Shown: positions 45,337 to 53,680 of the stretch, piece by piece
Layout: every line of letters begins with the position of its first letter
How positions within the stretch are numbered: the stretch's first letter is position 1
NCBI RefSeq assembly: GCF_918814575.1
Contig: NZ_CAKKNS010000002.1
Location: 62,001-126,000, forward strand
DNA: 64,000 nucleotides
DNA from: Periweissella fabaria
GTDB lineage: Bacteria; Bacillota; Bacilli; Lactobacillales; Lactobacillaceae
Reading direction: 5' to 3'
Translations under genes and position numbers: made by a program
The notes under the pieces: generated by a model
What the model was told of the DNA's origin: nothing
Databases searched by the model: none
The model's input: only the letters and a program-made list of their open reading frames with translations

Positions 45337-46785
45337 ATGGGATTATTTGATATTTTCCGTAAAAAAGAAGAAAAACAACCTGAAGATGTTGTTGCACCAG
45401 TTCAAGAAACACCAGCGACTGATTCAAATGGCACACCTAGTGACAGTGAAGCAACTACAAATGATGAACCTGCAGTTAAGATTACCAATGGAATCAAGAT
45501 TCCCATCAGCAAACCGGTTACGGAAGCGAATAATGAAGTCTCAGAGGAGCCAGTTGAACAGGTAAACCCAGTAACTGTCGAAGCGCCAGCACCTGAAACC
45601 CCAGTTGAAGAAGTAGGTCCAACAACTGTTGAAGAGCTAGCACCTGAACCCCCAGTTGAAGAAGTAAGCCCAGTAACTGTTGAAGAGGTAGCACCTGAAC
45701 CCCCAGTTGAAGAAGTAAGCCCAGTAACTGTTGAAGAGGTAGCACCTGAAATACCAGTTGAAGATGTCAACCCAGCAACTGACGAAGAGCTAGCACATGA
45801 AATACCAGTTGAAGATGTCAACCCAGCAACTGACGAAGAGCTAGCACCTGAAACCGAGGAAGCAGCATATGATAAAGGTTTGGAAAAATCACGAAAATCA
45901 TTTGGAGAGCGCTTGAATGCTTTCTTTGCTAAATTCCGTTCAGTCGATGAAGACTTTTTTGAAGATCTTGAAGATACGTTAATTCAAGCGGATGTTGGTT
46001 ATCAAACAGCAATGCAAATTAGTGATGAATTACGGGATGAGGTTAAGTTAAAAAACGCCAAGAATAAAGAGGCAATTCGCCAAGTCATTGTTGATAAATT
46101 GATTGAAATTTATGAAGCTAGTGGTAATGGTGAAGATAATTCGATGCATTTTGCACCAGAAGGGCCAACCGTTATTTTGTTTGTGGGAGTCAATGGGGTT
46201 GGTAAAACAACTACGATTGGTAAGATGGCTAATCTTTACAAGTCTGAAGGTAAAAAAGTCTTACTTGCAGCGGCAGATACTTTTCGGGCTGGGGCAACCC
46301 AACAATTACAAGAATGGGGTCGACGTGATGGGGTTGATGTAGTCGCAGGACCTGATCGAATTGATCCAGCATCAGTTGTGTTTGATGCAGTTAAAAAAGC
46401 CAAGGCCGAAAATTATGATGTTTTATTTGTTGATACAGCTGGACGTTTGCAAAATAATGTTAACTTGATGCAAGAATTGGCAAAAATGAAACGGATTATT
46501 AGTCGCGAATTGCCTACTGCACCACATGAAGTCCTAATTGTATTAGATGGGACAACCGGTCAAAATGCATTACAACAAGCTAAATTATTTAAAGAATCAA
46601 CGGACGTAACGGGGATTGTCCTTACTAAGCTTGATGGAACTGCCAAAGGTGGGATTATTTTAGCAATTCGCAATGAAATGCATTTACCGGTCAAATGGGT
46701 CGGTCTTGGTGAACAAGCGACTGATTTACGTAAATTTAGTCCTGATCAATTTGTGCAAGGCTTATTTAAAGGTTTAATTGATTAA
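45337..46785 (+). CDS. ftsY: Signal recognition particle receptor FtsY
   Basis: SRP receptor GTPase that brings translating ribosomes to the membrane. It is 482 residues. Residues 1-~180 are an acidic, membrane/translocon-contacting region containing six 17-residue repeats (73-174). The NG domain follows: G1 GVNGVGKTT near 285, [15 protein letters not shown] near 368, [10 protein letters not shown] near 428. The repeat region makes the protein longer than the ~330 residues of Bacillus FtsY. AGTGAGGAAA precedes the ATG, 18 bases after smc. Confidence 0.95.
   Translation: MGLFDIFRKKEEKQPEDVVAPVQETPATDSNGTPSDSEATTNDEPAVKITNGIKIPISKPVTEANNEVSEEPVEQVNPVTVEAPAPETPVEEVGPTTVEELAPEPPVEEVSPVTVEEVAPEPPVEEVSPVTVEEVAPEIPVEDVNPATDEELAHEIPVEDVNPATDEELAPETEEAAYDKGLEKSRKSFGERLNAFFAKFRSVDEDFFEDLEDTLIQADVGYQTAMQISDELRDEVKLKNAKNKEAIRQVIVDKLIEIYEASGNGEDNSMHFAPEGPTVILFVGVNGVGKTTTIGKMANLYKSEGKKVLLAAADTFRAGATQQLQEWGRRDGVDVVAGPDRIDPASVVFDAVKKAKAENYDVLFVDTAGRLQNNVNLMQELAKMKRIISRELPTAPHEVLIVLDGTTGQNALQQAKLFKESTDVTGIVLTKLDGTAKGGIILAIRNEMHLPVKWVGLGEQATDLRKFSPDQFVQGLFKGLID
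45553..45858 (+). repeat. Six 51-base tandem repeats inside ftsY
   Basis: Units start at 45553, 45604, 45655, 45706, 45757 and 45808, each with GTTGAA-x-AxGTx. Each unit encodes 17 residues of the form PVEEVxPxTxEExAPE. Copies 3 and 4 are nearly identical, as are 5 and 6, suggesting recent slippage or unequal exchange. Confidence 0.95.
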
Positions 46786-46799
46786 AAACGAGGCCACTA

Positions 46800-47141
46800 A
46801 TGGAAATTGAAAAGAATAATCGGGTTAATTTATTATTTGAATTTTACCAACCGCTTTTAACAGTTAAACAAAATGAATATATGGAATTGTATTACGGTGA
46901 CGATTATTCTTTAGGTGAAATTGCTGAAGAATTTACTGTTAGCCGTCAAGCAGTTTATGATAACCTCAAGCGGACCGAAAAATTATTGGAAAGCTATGAG
47001 GCCAAACTTCACATGTTGGCTGATTTTGACCGTCGTACCAATGGCTTACAACGGTTAAATCAATATATTAATGAACACTATCAATCAGATGAACAATTAC
47101 GGCAAATTGTTGCAGAAATTATCAAAATAGATGAAGAATAA
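46800..47141 (+). CDS. ylxM: YlxM, putative DNA-binding regulator of SRP
   Basis: A 113-residue helix-turn-helix protein, sigma-70 region 4-like ([39 protein letters not shown]). The family lies next to ffh in most Firmicutes, and the Streptococcus homologue stimulates SRP GTPase assembly. Its position between ftsY (14 bases) and ffh (13 bases) supports an SRP role rather than independent transcription control. Confidence 0.9.
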   Translation: MEIEKNNRVNLLFEFYQPLLTVKQNEYMELYYGDDYSLGEIAEEFTVSRQAVYDNLKRTEKLLESYEAKLHMLADFDRRTNGLQRLNQYINEHYQSDEQLRQIVAEIIKIDEE

Positions 47142-47154
47142 ATGAGGTATAAAA

Positions 47155-48633
47155 ATGGCTTTTGAAGGACTAACTGAACGTCTCCAAAAAGCAATTTCAG
47201 GATTACGCCGCAAGGGTAAAGTGACTGATGCTGATTTACGTGAAACAATGCGTGAAATTCGCTTAGCTTTACTTGAAGCCGATGTAAACTTTGAAGTTGT
47301 TAAAACTTTTATTAAAACAGTTCGTGATCGTGCTGCTGGTACTAATGTCTTAGAAGGACTTAATCCAGCCCAACAAATTGTTAAAATTGTTGATGAAGAA
47401 TTAACTAAAATGATGGGGGAAGAAGCCGTTCCTCTCAATAAAAGTCCAAAGGTCCCAACGGTTATTATGATGGCTGGGCTCCAAGGGGCTGGTAAAACAA
47501 CCACTGTTGGTAAATTAGCTTTAAAGCTTAAAAATGAACAAAAAGCGCGGCCATTATTGATTGCCGCCGATATTTACCGTCCTGCGGCCATTGATCAATT
47601 AGAAAAACTTGGTCATGACATGGAAATCCCAGTCTTTAGTATGGGAACCGGTGTTAATCCACGTGATATTGTTAAGCAAGGATTAGCACAAGCGGCCGAA
47701 AATAAAAACGACTATGTCTTTATCGATACGGCTGGTCGATTACAAATTGATGAACTACTAATGGATGAATTGGCCGATATTAAGACCATTGCGCAACCAG
47801 ATGAAATCTTATTAGTAATTGATGCTATGACTGGGCAAAATGCGGTTCAAACGGCTGAAGGTTTTGACCAACGACTCGATGTGACTGGGGTTGTCTTGAC
47901 CAAGTTAGATGGTGATACGCGTGGTGGGGCAGCGCTCTCAATTCGTGCAGTTACCGGTAAACCAATTAAATTTGTTGGTCAAGGTGAAAAAATGACGGAT
48001 CTGGATGTTTTCTATCCTGATCGAATGAGTTCACGGATCTTGGGGATGGGAGACATGTTAACGCTGATTGAAAAAGCGCAACGTGACTTCGATGAAAAAC
48101 AAGCCGAAGAACAAATGCAAAAGATGAAGGAAAATACTTTTGACTTCAACGATTTCATTGAACAATTAAACCAAGTTCAAAGCATGGGACCATTGGAAGA
48201 TATCATGAAGATGATTCCAGGAATGGCCAACAATCCAGCGCTTAAGAATATGAATGTTGATCCTAAAGATTTAGAACACATTAAGGCGATTGTCTTTTCA
48301 ATGACGCCTGCTGAACGTGAAAATCCTGATTTATTGAATCCAAGTCGTCGCCGTCGTTTAGCGGCAGGTTCAGGCCGGCCAGTTGTTGAAGTTAACCGGA
48401 TGATCAAACAATTCATGGAAATGAAAAAGATGATGAGCGGTTTAATGAATGGTAAGATGTCACCACAAATGCAAAATATGATGAATATGATGGGTCAAGG
48501 TGGTGGTATGCCAGGCATGCCAAATATCCCAGGTATGGGAGGCGGCTTTGGTGGTAAAGTTGCTAATGGGTTAGGAAACTTAGCAATGAAACAGATGGCT
48601 CGTAAGCTAAAAAAGGCTAAAAAACGGCGCTAA
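47155..48633 (+). CDS. ffh: Signal recognition particle protein Ffh
   Basis: GTPase that, with the 4.5S RNA, recognises signal sequences of nascent membrane proteins. It is 492 residues: N domain, G domain with G1 GLQGAGKTT from 108, DTAGR near 190, TKLDGDTRGG near 247, and a Met-rich M domain ending in a Met/Gly/Pro stretch and a basic tail KLKKAKKRR. AATGAGG precedes the ATG. It is the last gene of the rnc-smc-ftsY-ylxM-ffh unit. The 4.5S RNA gene was not found here. Confidence 0.96.
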   Translation: MAFEGLTERLQKAISGLRRKGKVTDADLRETMREIRLALLEADVNFEVVKTFIKTVRDRAAGTNVLEGLNPAQQIVKIVDEELTKMMGEEAVPLNKSPKVPTVIMMAGLQGAGKTTTVGKLALKLKNEQKARPLLIAADIYRPAAIDQLEKLGHDMEIPVFSMGTGVNPRDIVKQGLAQAAENKNDYVFIDTAGRLQIDELLMDELADIKTIAQPDEILLVIDAMTGQNAVQTAEGFDQRLDVTGVVLTKLDGDTRGGAALSIRAVTGKPIKFVGQGEKMTDLDVFYPDRMSSRILGMGDMLTLIEKAQRDFDEKQAEEQMQKMKENTFDFNDFIEQLNQVQSMGPLEDIMKMIPGMANNPALKNMNVDPKDLEHIKAIVFSMTPAERENPDLLNPSRRRRLAAGSGRPVVEVNRMIKQFMEMKKMMSGLMNGKMSPQMQNMMNMMGQGGGMPGMPNIPGMGGGFGGKVANGLGNLAMKQMARKLKKAKKRR

Positions 48634-48668
48634 TCTCGTTTTTAGTGATTAATATCGTGGCTAATATT

Positions 48669-48706
48669 AAAATGCTTTTGATTTTTAAATTAAAAGCATT
48701 TTTTAT
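48669..48706 (+). terminator. Terminator after ffh
   Basis: An 11-bp stem (48669-48679 with 48692-48702), 12-base A/T loop, T tract. Confidence 0.85.
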
Positions 48707-48891
48707 TTAAGCATATTCTAGAAGGCCTAAATTAGCCGTTATAGCCGTTTATACAATGCTTTGAATAAAAGATCTAAAAGGATACTTAGTGTTAAATAAC
48801 AGCCTTTTTGAGCGATATTAATAGGGTTTAAGAATTGACAACTACTAATTACGATTATTAGGAGCTAGATTTACTAAAAAATAAAAAAATT
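48707..48891 (+). other. Intergenic stretch between ffh and rpsP, no gene seen
   Basis: No reading frame with a ribosome binding site on either strand. It holds a lone TTGACA (48835-48840) without a convincing -10 at the right distance. Confidence 0.6.
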
Positions 48892-48923
48892 ACATGTGTA
48901 AAGTAAAAAGGCTTTACACGTGT
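48892..48923. promoter_or_regulatory. Inverted repeat overlapping the rpsP promoter
   Basis: ACATGTGTAAAG (48892-48903) and CTTTACACGTGT (48912-48923) pair over 12 positions with one G-T pair and an 8-base loop. The right arm contains the whole rpsP -35. It has no T tract on the plus side, so it is not a normal terminator. Confidence 0.6.
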
Positions 48924-48941
48924 TGAATTATTTGGTATATT
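48913..48941 (+). promoter_or_regulatory. rpsP promoter
   Basis: TTTACA (48913-48918), 17-base spacer, TATATT (48936-48941) with a TGG extension. Confidence 0.75.
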
Positions 48942-48977
48942 ATTACTCGTAGATAAATTACAGGAGGAAATTATATT

Positions 48978-49250
48978 ATGGCAGTTAAGATTCGTCTTAA
49001 GCGTATGGGTTCTAAGAAGCGCCCATTTTACCGTGTCGTTGTTGCTGACTCACGTTCACCACGTGATGGTCGCTTCATCGAAACTGTTGGTACTTACAAC
49101 CCATTGGTTGAACCAGCAGAAGTTAAGTTGGAAGAAGAAAGCATCATGAACTGGTTGAACAACGGTGCTCAACCTTCAGATACTGTAAAGAACCTTCTTT
49201 CAAAAGCTGGCATCATGAAGAAATTCCACGATGCAAAGTTTACTAAGTAA
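48978..49250 (+). CDS. rpsP: 30S ribosomal protein S16
   Basis: A 90-residue S16, normal length, starting [26 protein letters not shown] and with [19 protein letters not shown] (48962-48967) lies 10 bases before the ATG. High-expression codon use. Here rpsP is alone: the rimM-trmD-rplS genes that often follow it are not present, and a terminator comes instead. Confidence 0.97.
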   Translation: MAVKIRLKRMGSKKRPFYRVVVADSRSPRDGRFIETVGTYNPLVEPAEVKLEEESIMNWLNNGAQPSDTVKNLLSKAGIMKKFHDAKFTK

Positions 49251-49300
49251 TTTAAATCATATTTAATGGTTGGGTTAAGCTCGCTTAACTTTAATTACTA

Positions 49301-49340
49301 AAAAAAGACCCTTAATTCAATTGAATTAAGGGTCTTTTTT
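49301..49340. terminator. Bidirectional terminator, 40-base perfect palindrome
   Basis: Perfect palindrome centred at 49320/49321 (gacccttaattcaa-ttgaattaagggtc), flanked by six A and six T. It serves rpsP and the convergent 55-aa gene. Confidence 0.94.
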
Positions 49341-49342
49341 GT

Positions 49343-49510
49343 TTAATAATTTTCGTGGCGATTATTCCAAAGATAGACAATTGTTAATAAAACAACGCCA
49401 CCATTACTAGCAATAATAGCAAGTTCGGGTTTATTTACAACCCAGCTAATAAGTGAAATAAAAACTAGAATAATAGCAATAGAAACGAAGATTAAATCTT
49501 TTTTACGCAT
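49343..49510 (-). CDS. Small membrane protein (55 aa)
   Basis: A minus-strand reading frame of 55 codons, ATG at 49510 and TAA at 49343-49345. It begins MRKKDLIFVSIAIILVFISL and forms two hydrophobic helices (about 5-22 and 30-48) with a short loop (VNKPE) and a polar end (NNRHENY). TTGGAG lies 7 bases before the start, and TTTTGG-TATAAC (49554-49549 on the minus strand) is a plausible extended -10. The stop is two bases from the palindromic terminator. No family recognised; its layout resembles the YjzD-like gene at 16 kb. Confidence 0.72.
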   Translation of the reverse strand: MRKKDLIFVSIAIILVFISLISWVVNKPELAIIASNGGVVLLTIVYLWNNRHENY

Positions 49511-49643
49511 AATAAGCTCCAATCAAAAGTATTTAACGATTAGAATAAGTTATACCAAAATAAGGTTGTAAATGCGAATTATGTGTTTTACACAATGGTA
49601 AAAATAGTCAACATAACCGTTGCATGTTTGTAATCAAATCGAA

Positions 49644-49711
49644 ATTTTCCTTTAGTAATATATAGCCTATCATAAAAAAGTAAATGAAAATTTAAATAGT
49701 TAAAGGAAAAT
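49644..49711 (+). promoter_or_regulatory. Possible ribosome-binding-site hairpin of the NlpC/P60 gene
   Basis: ATTTTCCTTTA (49644-49654) and TAAAGGAAAAT (49701-49711) are perfect 11-base complements 46 bases apart. The right arm contains the AAAGG ribosome binding site of the gene starting at 49717. If transcription starts before 49644 the site would be hidden. Confidence 0.45.
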
Positions 49712-49716
49712 ATAAA

Positions 49717-50181
49717 ATGAAAAAATTACGAACATTAATCTTATCTGTTGCTGTTGTTTTAGGAATCAGTGCAACAACGCTTACGAACGTGGCAACAACT
49801 GCTAGTGCAAGTCAATTTAATAATTCGCAAGCCCGCAATGCCCAAGCTGCTAATTATGGCCGCCGCTTTATGGGTGTCCGCTATGTTTGGGGTGGTACGA
49901 CACCACGTGGGTTTGATTGTTCTGGATTTGTACAATATGTGTTTAAAAATGCTGCTAATAAAAACTTACCACGAACCGCACAACAACAGTCATTAGCCGT
50001 ACAACCAATTAGTGTTCGCGATGCTAAAGCAGGTGATTTATTATTCTGGGGTAGTCGTGGCCATGTATATCATGTTGCCATTTCGTTAGGTAACGGTAAT
50101 TTTATCCATGCTATGAATCCACGGTTTGGGGTTAATATTAACCGTATGAGTGCACCTACCTTTGCCGGTCGCGTAAAATAA
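49717..50181 (+). CDS. Secreted NlpC/P60 peptidoglycan hydrolase
   Basis: A 154-residue exported cell-wall hydrolase. Signal peptide at about 1-32 (MKKLRTLILSVAVVLG, cleavage near SAS-QF). The NlpC/P60 catalytic residues are Cys68 (FDCSGF), His119 (GHVYHVAISLG) and His131 (NFIHAM). Family members cut D-Glu-diaminopimelate or Lys bonds in stem peptides. There is no LysM or SH3 domain, so it is a minimal, single-domain enzyme. It is a single-gene unit between two terminators, with a possible translational hairpin. Confidence 0.92.
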   Translation: MKKLRTLILSVAVVLGISATTLTNVATTASASQFNNSQARNAQAANYGRRFMGVRYVWGGTTPRGFDCSGFVQYVFKNAANKNLPRTAQQQSLAVQPISVRDAKAGDLLFWGSRGHVYHVAISLGNGNFIHAMNPRFGVNINRMSAPTFAGRVK

Positions 50182-50205
50182 AAGTTATCAAATTATAAAA
50201 ATTAG

Positions 50206-50243
50206 AAAAGGTTAATCTTTTACGGAAGATTAGCCTTTTTTCG
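50206..50243 (+). terminator. Terminator after the NlpC/P60 gene
   Basis: A 14-bp stem with one G-T pair (50206-50219 with 50226-50239), 6-base loop, T tract. Confidence 0.92.
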
Positions 50244-50267
50244 TGCTTTTTAAGTTATTTTTTACCT

Positions 50268-50280
50268 AAAAACGAACTAT
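50268..50280 (+). promoter_or_regulatory. PurBox 1 upstream of the purine operon
   Basis: AAAAACGAACTAT agrees with the PurR box AWWWCCGAACWWT except at position 5. It is centred about 65 bases before the predicted start of transcription. Confidence 0.62.
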
Positions 50281-50305
50281 ATTTTATTTCATTATCTTAA
50301 ATGTA

Positions 50306-50334
50306 TTGATTTAAGCTCTATTATTGGTTATTAT
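50306..50334 (+). promoter_or_regulatory. purE operon promoter
   Basis: TTGATT (50306-50311), 17-base spacer, TATTAT (50329-50334). Confidence 0.6.
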
Positions 50335-50360
50335 AAATTTATTAATTAACGATTTTAAAA

Positions 50361-50373
50361 AAACACGAACTAT
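50361..50373 (+). promoter_or_regulatory. PurBox 2 in the purE leader
   Basis: AAACACGAACTAT shares the core ACGAACTATA with box 1, 93 bases away. It lies inside the transcribed leader, next to the ribosome binding site. Confidence 0.5.
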
Positions 50374-50388
50374 AAAAGGAGAAGCAAA

Positions 50389-50874
50389 GTGAAAGTTGCG
50401 GTTATTATGGGATCGGTTTCAGATTGGCCAACAATGAAGTTAAGTACGGAAATTTTATCGGAATTGGGGATTGAATTTACCAAACATGTAATTTCAGCAC
50501 ACCGTATGCCCGCAGAATTACAAACATTTGGGGTTACAGCACGTGAAAATGGTTATCAAGCCATTATTGCCGGTGCCGGTGGGGCAGCGCATTTACCTGG
50601 AATGTTAGCAGCGAATACCACTTTGCCAGTAATTGGAGTACCAGTACAGTCTAAAGCACTTAATGGATTAGATTCATTACTATCAATTGTACAAATGCCG
50701 GCAGGGGTTCCGGTGGCAACTGTTGCAATCGGGACAGCCGGTGCTAAAAATGCAGCTTTACTAGCGGCTCAAATTGGATCAATTACGGATGAACAAATTG
50801 CATTGAGCTTAACTAATTTCAGACAAAAGCAAACAAATGCTGCCATTGAAAGTGAGGCGCAACTAAATGACTAA
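50389..50874 (+). CDS. purE: N5-carboxyaminoimidazole ribonucleotide mutase PurE
   Basis: Moves the carboxyl group of N5-CAIR to form CAIR (class I PurE). It is 161 residues with [10 protein letters not shown] near 8, SAHRMP near 42 and [11 protein letters not shown]. It starts with GTG at 50389 after AAAGGAG. It works with PurK directly downstream, whose start overlaps the end of purE by 8 bases. It is the first gene of the operon that makes IMP from PRPP. Confidence 0.96.
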   Translation: MKVAVIMGSVSDWPTMKLSTEILSELGIEFTKHVISAHRMPAELQTFGVTARENGYQAIIAGAGGAAHLPGMLAANTTLPVIGVPVQSKALNGLDSLLSIVQMPAGVPVATVAIGTAGAKNAALLAAQIGSITDEQIALSLTNFRQKQTNAAIESEAQLND

Positions 50875-51988
50875 GGTAATTTTGCCACCTAAAACTATTG
50901 GAATTATCGGTGGGGGTCAATTAGGCCAGATGTTAGCATTAAGCGCTAAGAGTATGGGCTATCATGTGGGTATTCTTGATCCAACACCAAGTTCACCAGC
51001 CGGTCAAGTAAGTGATTTTCAAATTGTAGCCGCATATGATGATCAAGCAGCATTAGTTGAATTTGCTAAAAAAGTAGATGTGTTAACTTATGAATTTGAG
51101 AATGTTGATTTAGATGCTTTAAATGGTGTTGCGCAGTTAACTGAAATTCCACAAGGAACGGAACTATTACGCTTAACACGTAATCGGTTAGTTGAAAAAA
51201 ATAATTTGCGTTCACTGGATATTCCAACCGTTAACTTTATTGAAATTTCAGCAACTACTTTAGCTGAAAATGAAAAAGAGATTATGCAATGCTTACCAGG
51301 AATTCTTAAAACAACTACTGGTGGCTATGATGGTCACGGTCAACGGGATGTGAATACGGTTGCTGATATCGTGGCTGCTGCTGAATTGTATCAAGATGCG
51401 CCTGCTATTTTAGAGCAACGAATTAGTTTCGATAAAGAAGTATCAGTAATGGTAACGATTGATGGCCATGAAGATGTCCGAATTTGGCCAGTAGTTGAAA
51501 ACATTCATGCTAATCATATTCTACAAACAACGCTTGCTCCCGCTCAAGTCAGTGACGAAGTTAAAGAACAGGTTGATCAAATTGCCCAAGTTTTAGCCCA
51601 ATCATTTAACTTACGTGGTGTTTTGGGAATTGAAATGTTTGTTACGGCTTCGGGAAAAGTTTTAGTTAACGAATTGGCACCACGCCCCCATAATTCTGGC
51701 CACTATTCAATTGAAGCAGTTAACGTTTCACAATTTGAAGGCCATATTCGTAGTATTACCGGCTTACCAATTGCGCCATTAGAAATGCCGTTACCTGCGA
51801 TGATGCATAACTTACTAGGGAGCCAATTAGAAATTGCGCGTGCCCAATTAGCACAACATCCAGAATGGCATTTTCATGATTATGGTAAAGCAGAAATTCG
51901 ACCAGCCCGTAAACTTGGCCATTATACCGTTTTAGGCGCGGCCAATATTAATAAAAATGCAACGTGGCTAACAGACATTGAGGAGTAA
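50867..51988 (+). CDS. purK: N5-CAIR synthase PurK
   Basis: ATP-grasp enzyme that carboxylates AIR with bicarbonate. It is 373 residues: Rossmann-like start [13 protein letters not shown] near 12, ATP-grasp region [12 protein letters not shown] near 147, and the metal-binding [15 protein letters not shown] near 267. It overlaps purE and is 4 bases ahead of purC. Confidence 0.95.
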   Translation: MTKVILPPKTIGIIGGGQLGQMLALSAKSMGYHVGILDPTPSSPAGQVSDFQIVAAYDDQAALVEFAKKVDVLTYEFENVDLDALNGVAQLTEIPQGTELLRLTRNRLVEKNNLRSLDIPTVNFIEISATTLAENEKEIMQCLPGILKTTTGGYDGHGQRDVNTVADIVAAAELYQDAPAILEQRISFDKEVSVMVTIDGHEDVRIWPVVENIHANHILQTTLAPAQVSDEVKEQVDQIAQVLAQSFNLRGVLGIEMFVTASGKVLVNELAPRPHNSGHYSIEAVNVSQFEGHIRSITGLPIAPLEMPLPAMMHNLLGSQLEIARAQLAQHPEWHFHDYGKAEIRPARKLGHYTVLGAANINKNATWLTDIEE

Positions 51989-51992
51989 AGAC

Positions 51993-52715
51993 ATGGAAAA
52001 GGGTTCACTTTTATACACTGGTAAAGCTAAGAATGTTTATACAACCGATCAAACAGGAATTTTATGGGTTGAGTACACTAATCAAGCAACTGCATTAAAT
52101 GGTAAGCGGAAGGAACAAATTACCAATAAAGGCCAGTTAAATAGTGCTATTTCGGATTTATTATTTAAATATTTAACGCAGCAAGGCATTGTTAATCATT
52201 ATGTTGAGCAAATCTCACCAGTCGTGCAGCTAGTTAAGCAAGTTACAATTTTGCCAATTGAAGTTGTTGTTCGAAATTATGCTGCTGGCCATTTTGTAAC
52301 TAAGTACAATGCCCCTGAAATGAAGCATTTAGTGCCAAGTGTGCATGAATTTTACTTTAAAGATGATGCCTTAGATGATCCATTTATGAATGATGAACAA
52401 ATTATGGCTTTAGATATTGCCACAGAAGCGGAATTAGTGACGATGCGTAGTGAAGCTAATCGTGTTAATAAACTTTTGAGTGATATCTTTAAAAAAATTG
52501 GGATTACATTAATTGATTTTAAACTTGAATTTGGGTACACCGCAGAACAGCAACTTATTTTAGCCGACGAGTTATCACCAGATAATATGCGGTTGATTGA
52601 TGATGTCACTGGTGATTCTTTGGATAAAGATGTTTTCCGTAAGAACCTTGGCGATGTCACCGTTGGTTATCAAATTGTCTTAGATCGTTTACAAAAATTA
52701 TTTACAGAAAAATAA
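51993..52715 (+). CDS. purC: SAICAR synthetase PurC
   Basis: Joins aspartate to CAIR using ATP. It is 240 residues with the family motifs LLYTGKAKNVY, VVVRNYAAGHF near 87 and LADELSPDNMRL near 191. The ATG at 51993 follows GAGGAG, located in the end of purK; an in-frame TTG at 51978 overlaps that site. purB, which acts next and later on adenylosuccinate, is not in this operon. Confidence 0.95.
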   Translation: MEKGSLLYTGKAKNVYTTDQTGILWVEYTNQATALNGKRKEQITNKGQLNSAISDLLFKYLTQQGIVNHYVEQISPVVQLVKQVTILPIEVVVRNYAAGHFVTKYNAPEMKHLVPSVHEFYFKDDALDDPFMNDEQIMALDIATEAELVTMRSEANRVNKLLSDIFKKIGITLIDFKLEFGYTAEQQLILADELSPDNMRLIDDVTGDSLDKDVFRKNLGDVTVGYQIVLDRLQKLFTEK

Positions 52716-52731
52716 CTGAGGAGAACAACTA

Positions 52732-52986
52732 ATGTTTTTAGCTAAAATTTACGTAACTTACAAACCATCAATTCTGGACCCTAAAGGTGAAACAGTGAAA
52801 GATGCCTTACAACGCATGGACTTTACTGGTGTTGAAGATGTTGTCATGGGGAAATACTTTGAAATTAAAATTGCAAGTGATGATCGTGCAAGCGTAGAAC
52901 AAGAGGTTCAAGCGTTTAGCGAGAAGTTATTAATCAACGTAAATATGGAAGTTTTCCGTTACGAAATTGAAGCCATTACTGAATAG
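52732..52986 (+). CDS. purS: FGAM synthase subunit PurS
   Basis: An 84-residue small subunit that bridges PurQ and PurL in the three-part FGAM synthase of Gram-positive bacteria. Typical features are [18 protein letters not shown] and [18 protein letters not shown] precedes the ATG. It is followed by purQ and purL in the usual order. Confidence 0.94.
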   Translation: MFLAKIYVTYKPSILDPKGETVKDALQRMDFTGVEDVVMGKYFEIKIASDDRASVEQEVQAFSEKLLINVNMEVFRYEIEAITE

Positions 52987-52996
52987 GAGTGAATTA

Positions 52997-53680
52997 ATGA
53001 AAGCCGCTGTAATTACGTTTCCTGGTTCTAATTGTGATTTAGATATGTACCATGCCCTTGTGGATGAGTTTCAAGTTGATACTGAAATTATTCCAGCAAC
53101 GGTAACTGATTTGAGTCAATATGATGCGATTTTTATTCCTGGAGGTTTTTCATACGGTGATTACCTTCGGACAGGTGCTATTGCCCGCTTTGCGCCGGTT
53201 ATGGCTGCAATTAAAGAGGCCGACAATCAAGGTAAATTAATCGTGGGAATTTGTAACGGATTCCAAATTTTAACTGAAGCCGGTTTACTTCCCGGGGCTT
53301 TACAAACGAATACTAAGCCAGGATTCATTTGTGACACAACTGGATTAAACGTTGTTAATCAGACGTCAAAATTTACCAATGCTTTTACTAAGGCTACTGT
53401 GAAATTCCCAATTGCACATGGTGAAGGTAACTATTTTGTTGATGATGCTACCTTGGCTACTATGCAGGCAAATCACCAAATTTTATTTACTTATACTGAC
53501 AACCCTAATGGGTCAGTTGCGGATATTGCCGGGGTAACTAATGCAAATGGGAATGTCTTTGGTATGATGCCACACCCTGAACGAGCGGTTGATGAATTAA
53601 TTGGTAACATCGATGGTCGGGCATTTTTTGCCTCAATTATTGCAAGTTTAGTAAATCAACAGGAGGCCACTAAGGCATGA
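52997..53680 (+). CDS. purQ: FGAM synthase glutaminase subunit PurQ
   Basis: Class I glutamine amidotransferase that provides ammonia to PurL. It is 227 residues with the start [10 protein letters not shown], the oxyanion region [11 protein letters not shown] near 48, nucleophile Cys86 in GICNGFQ, and the His/Glu of PHPERA near 195. The ATG at 52997 follows TAGGAG; the in-frame upstream codons overlap purS. The stop overlaps the purL start. Confidence 0.95.
   Translation: MKAAVITFPGSNCDLDMYHALVDEFQVDTEIIPATVTDLSQYDAIFIPGGFSYGDYLRTGAIARFAPVMAAIKEADNQGKLIVGICNGFQILTEAGLLPGALQTNTKPGFICDTTGLNVVNQTSKFTNAFTKATVKFPIAHGEGNYFVDDATLATMQANHQILFTYTDNPNGSVADIAGVTNANGNVFGMMPHPERAVDELIGNIDGRAFFASIIASLVNQQEATKA

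Noticed and set aside
45402-45821. 139-codon open frame on the minus strand opposite the ftsY repeats, Thr/Ser/Gly-rich
   Set aside because: It is the mirror of the ftsY repeat array; repeats lacking stops in one frame stay open by construction. No ribosome binding site.
49628-49644. WalR-type site (TGTAAT-N5-CGAAAT) before the NlpC/P60 gene
   Set aside because: The second half matches the TGTWAH pattern at only four of six positions, and it is not clearly placed relative to a promoter.
50182-50388. Purine riboswitch before purE
   Set aside because: The conserved TATAATCC and loop motifs of the purine riboswitch are not visible; PurBoxes explain control better.
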